From Stereocaulon alpinum (taxonomy: Eukaryota; Ascomycota; Lecanoromycetes; Lecanorales; Stereocaulaceae): a stretch of 36,327 bases of DNA. Both the position numbers and the translations under genes were made by a program. Location: assembly GCA_018257865.1 (NCBI GenBank), contig JAEUBA010000163.1:1-36327 (forward strand), read 5' to 3'. Shown piece after piece: positions 33,209-36,327 of the stretch (position 1 is its first letter; each line of letters opens with the position of its first letter). The notes under the pieces are model-generated. The model did not search any database and was not told where the DNA came from. It worked only from the letters and a program-made list of their open reading frames with translations.

Positions 33209-35875
33209 ATCTAGAGTTTAATATAGTACTATTAAGGAAAAAAGATACTATAAAGTTAGGTAGGGAAGACCTAATAATAGATGATAATCCTCCCGCTCGT
33301 CCTACTATTAATATTAATCCTCCTACTATCTTTACTTCTATAGACCCTATAGCTGAGTAATTCTATATTAGAGATATAAATATCGAATTCCCTCCCGAAG
33401 ATAATATAAAATATAACTAGTAGCTTTTAGGTTTCTTAGATACTAATAAGGGACTATTTACTAGAGACTAAGCCTTAACTAACGGCGAAAAAATATATAT
33501 TAAAAATAATAGAGAATCCTTTAATATTATAAGCCGCTACTAGAAGGCTTAGATAATTAGTAAGGTTATTAATAACTAAGGTAATCTAACTAACCTACGC
33601 TTAAGATATAAATTACTATCTATTCCTTAGGACGGTAAGAATATAATCTTTAGGACTAACTAGATATCTCTATTAATAAAGATATAATTCTAGTAACTAG
33701 TAGCGGTAAAGGCGATTACTAACTTTATAGATTAGAAACTAGCACTTAGCGGGTATCTACTAGTAGATATAATAGGAATTAGTAAGATATAGGTAGTTAT
33801 ATATTTCCTAATATTAGTAGGTACTCTAATTATCCGCGGAAGGCTTTAATATACTATAGTATACTACTATAGCCTTCCGTAATAAGCTTCTAAGCTCGCA
33901 GCCTTTAGCTAACTACCTCCTAGTATATTAATTATATAATAAAGATACCGTAAGCACCGACTATCGCTGCTAAACTAACTCTAATTTTAATACCGAAGAA
34001 ATTAATTAACTAGTAGATAATATAGGTAGAGCTTATAGCTCTAAGGGTCTTTTTAATCTATAAATACTATAGTAATACTCAGCGCTATAACCCTATTACT
34101 AGCGAAAAGATTATAAAAGGACGGCTTTATCGCCAACTTCTAATATTTAATAGTAGTATAGGAAATATATCTATAATTATAGTTAATTCCTATAGTATAT
34201 TTACTAAGCGCTATAGCCTAAACTAGTAAAAGAAGTAGCGAGTAAATAAGTATTATAAGACTAAAATAGAATTAGATTAATATATTAATAATTTTAACCC
34301 TTAGTAGCTAGACCGCCTAGACTATATATTTAGTTTTATTATATTAGATAAGGTATATATTATTAAGTAGATTAGTAATAAGACTTTAATAACTATTAAA
34401 TAGCTTCGGGTATAGTTCTATATTCTTATTATAGCCACCCCGATCCCTAATAGGATTAATAATTAGAAGGGCTATATACCCTTTATTAAATACTAGGACG
34501 TAGACTAGTAGTAGTTAGATAAGTCTCTTAAAGAGATAAACTTTAAAGGTAATATAAACCTATACGAACTAAATAATAATTACCTAGCGGCTAAATTATA
34601 GATAATAATATAGGCTATAAAGGATTAGATCTATATAAACTATATTAATCCTACTATAAAAGGCTTATATTTAGCCTAAGTATAGTAAAGGTATATACTC
34701 CGACGTATATACTTAAGTAAGATCCCGTTTAATACTAGACTAATAATTAGTTTAAAACTCCTAAAGGTCTATACTATTATAATTAATTATATATATAGCG
34801 AAGTTAAGAGGAAAAGGTATTATATATATATAGATTAACTTAGCGGTATACTACTTATTCCTAGATTAATAGATTAATAAAAAGTTAGATAGTCCTTAGT
34901 AGTATAAAGATAACTAACGACGTCCTTAGTACTACCTAATATTAATAAGAAATATAACCTTAAAGTGATAAATTTAAAGAAGGTATTTAAAAGTAGTAAT
35001 TTCTACTTACTATAGTTTAATAGGGATAATTCTAAGGGGATATATAATATAATCTAGTTAATATATAGAGGAGCCCTAAAAATTTATACCCTACTTCGTA
35101 ATATCTAAAGCTAGGTAAGTATTATATTCTAGAATAGATATCTACCTTTATAAAAGGCTTTAGCGAATACTTACTATTTATAGGTAATTAGAGATTAAGA
35201 AAAGGTAATTATATTTTACTAACTTCCCTCTATAGTAATATTTCTCTTCGCAGTTTTTTATATCCTATAGTTAGAGGTTATTATCCTATACGTATATTAC
35301 TTAGACTAAGAGCGATAGAAAATTATTAATACCTTTAACTAAAAAAAGGATTATACCTAAATCCTTATCCTTATATTTATAGTTAGAGGTACTAGCCTTA
35401 ATCTATAAGAAATATATTAGCGAGTCTATATATTTAAGTCTACTACTAATCTTAAAGTAATTAACTAAGTAATAGGGAGAGTATAGTAATTAAGTAGTCC
35501 TAGTAATACTATTTATATCTATAAATACTATATTAGCGGGACGCTAGATAATTTAATAATTAGAAAGAATATTAAGAAAGCGATTCCGGAGGTAGTAGCT
35601 ACCCTAAACTATATTATTTTTAGCGAAGATAAAGGCGATAATACTAATATTAATATTAGAGAATAGTATATTATTAATAGATAATTAGTAAGATACGCTA
35701 ATATTAATATAGATACTCTTAGAAACCTTAGAATTCTAACTATATATAAATTATTACGCTTTATCCTTATAAGTAGGAAAGGCTAGCGTATTAAAGTTTA
35801 GGTAAATACTTACTTATAAAAGAGTTTAATATACTAATATATTATAGATATATCCCTCTATATATCTATACCTCC

Positions 35876-36316
35876 GGCTAGCGATGGAGATACACCTGTA
35901 CGCAGTACTGGCTACGAACCTAAATACCTATTCAGAGCCGAGATATCTCCCCTAATATATTGCAGGTTAAACGATATTAAGACGTCGCGTAGTTGCTGAG
36001 AACTCTATATAGAGTTTTTCGGGTAACGCGATAATACCTACCCTAACTCCACTACGACTATTATACCTCCCCTACGATCGAGACTAGACAGCAAGAATTG
36101 GTATTAGGTATAGTATCTCAGCCCGACGAGTAAAGAGTATAGGTAACACCTACCTAGCCGTTAATTCAAAAAATCTAATATCTACGTGCGCTCGATACGT
36201 ATCCACCGGTTAAGACTAACGCGCAGTCTATCCTAGGGGAAGGCTAGGGTTATAGGTATACAGGACTAAGAGAAGGATATACTAGGTTATAAATTAGAAG
36301 GCGTATTTTAGAAAAG
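35876..36316. repeat. Right 441-bp terminal inverted repeat of element H
   Basis: Reverse complement of 1-441 with transitions only, as far as I can see. Its inner 124 bp are the C-terminal coding end of the SNF2 helicase (stop 35997-35999), encoding YEPKYLFRAEISPLI and flanking residues. The remaining outer part is non-coding and contains CCTAGGGGAAGG and CTATAACCC-like motifs. It keeps more CpA/TpG than the left copy. Confidence 0.93.
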
Positions 36317-36327
36317 GACGGCCCCTA
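36317..36327. other. Bases outside the visible repeat pairing
   Basis: Eleven bases ending GGCCCCTA that have no partner because the left copy is cut by the window. They may be the outermost part of the repeat or flanking DNA. Confidence 0.5.

Larger units (their letters stand above)
31190..35999 (+). pseudogene. SNF2-family helicase of H, copy B, ending in the right terminal repeat
   Basis: The frame runs 31190-31661, is split by a LINE, and continues from 33220. Order: an unrecognised N-terminal extension; Walker A region as GYLLVDIIGISK (about 33751-33790); a possible motif II as VNSYSIFTKR near 34185-34215; then the second helicase lobe with KVIIFY-LPSIVIF (35197-35235), the motif V region RGTSLNL (35385-35405), QVIGRV (35463-35482, motif VI) and EVVATLNYTIF (about 35590-35620). 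The lobe order and spacing fit SNF2/RAD54-type proteins. The frame passes 35876 into the terminal repeat and ends at TGA 35997-35999, a stop RIP need not have created. Length without the LINE is about 1080 codons. Many TAG/TAA codons make it non-functional. Confidence 0.85.
28471..36316 (+). mobile_element. Element H, copy B (left terminal repeat missing)
   Basis: Starts with AAGTAGTAAGTAATAAGC, the equivalent of 444 in copy A, and runs through ORF-L, the spacer and the whole SNF2 gene into the right terminal repeat. It is free of the Helitron, TRIM, TA transposon and copia elements seen in A, but carries a LINE (31662-33208). Without the LINE it is about 6.3 kb; adding a left repeat, complete H would be about 6.7 kb, or 6.9 kb with the segment missing from B. 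Confidence 0.82.

Noticed and set aside
1..36316. Whole block as a Polinton/Maverick or a Starship
   Set aside because: Long inverted repeats recall Polintons, but no polymerase B, packaging ATPase or capsid was seen; no DUF3435 tyrosine recombinase was seen for a Starship. The size is due to nested insertions.

Overview
The window looks like a gene-free, repeat-on-repeat block from a filamentous ascomycete (Pezizomycotina) that mutates its duplicated DNA by RIP (repeat-induced point mutation). CpA and TpG are almost absent over most of the sequence and TpA dominates. Conserved protein families can still be read in long frames, but Gln, Trp and Arg codons have become TAG/TAA/TGA, His has become Tyr, and ATG has become ATA. 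This explains why no long open frame survives. I found no intact host gene, no rRNA and no complete tRNA.

The outermost layer is a DNA element, called H here, which I do not recognise. The window starts and ends in its 441-bp terminal inverted repeats (1-441 and 35876-36316). H carries two divergent decayed genes: an unknown minus-strand protein (ORF-L) and a plus-strand SNF2-family helicase whose reading frame runs into the right repeat. H is present as two head-to-tail copies. Copy A (444-28030) is broken at its right end. Copy B (28471-36316) lacks the left terminal repeat. They are separated by a junction (28031-28470) holding a transposon fragment, four telomere-like CCCTAA units and about 240 bp that I cannot assign.

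Because each copy keeps the empty site of insertions in the other, the nested elements can be bounded almost to the base. Copy A received: a full-length Helitron (967-7535, minus strand, RepHel gene); a 611-bp TRIM-like mini-LTR element (8561-9171, TSD GGTAC); a 1.7-kb non-autonomous TA-inserting DNA transposon with a minisatellite (9310-11006); and a Ty1/copia retrotransposon (13016-27249, TSD TAACC). The copia element is itself split inside reverse transcriptase by a Ty3/gypsy chromovirus (17942-25175, minus strand, TSD GTAGT). Copy B received a 5'-truncated Tad-like LINE (31662-33208, minus strand, TSD of 11 bp).

The most interesting points are: H itself, a long-TIR element with an SNF2 helicase and an unknown partner protein; a TRIM whose probable primer-binding site is complementary to 16 nt of its own LTR, suggesting self-priming; the telomere-like tract at the A/B junction; and islands that largely escaped RIP (TRIM, minisatellite, gypsy LTRs, LINE). 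All gene products named here are broken; functions are those of the families, not of these copies.
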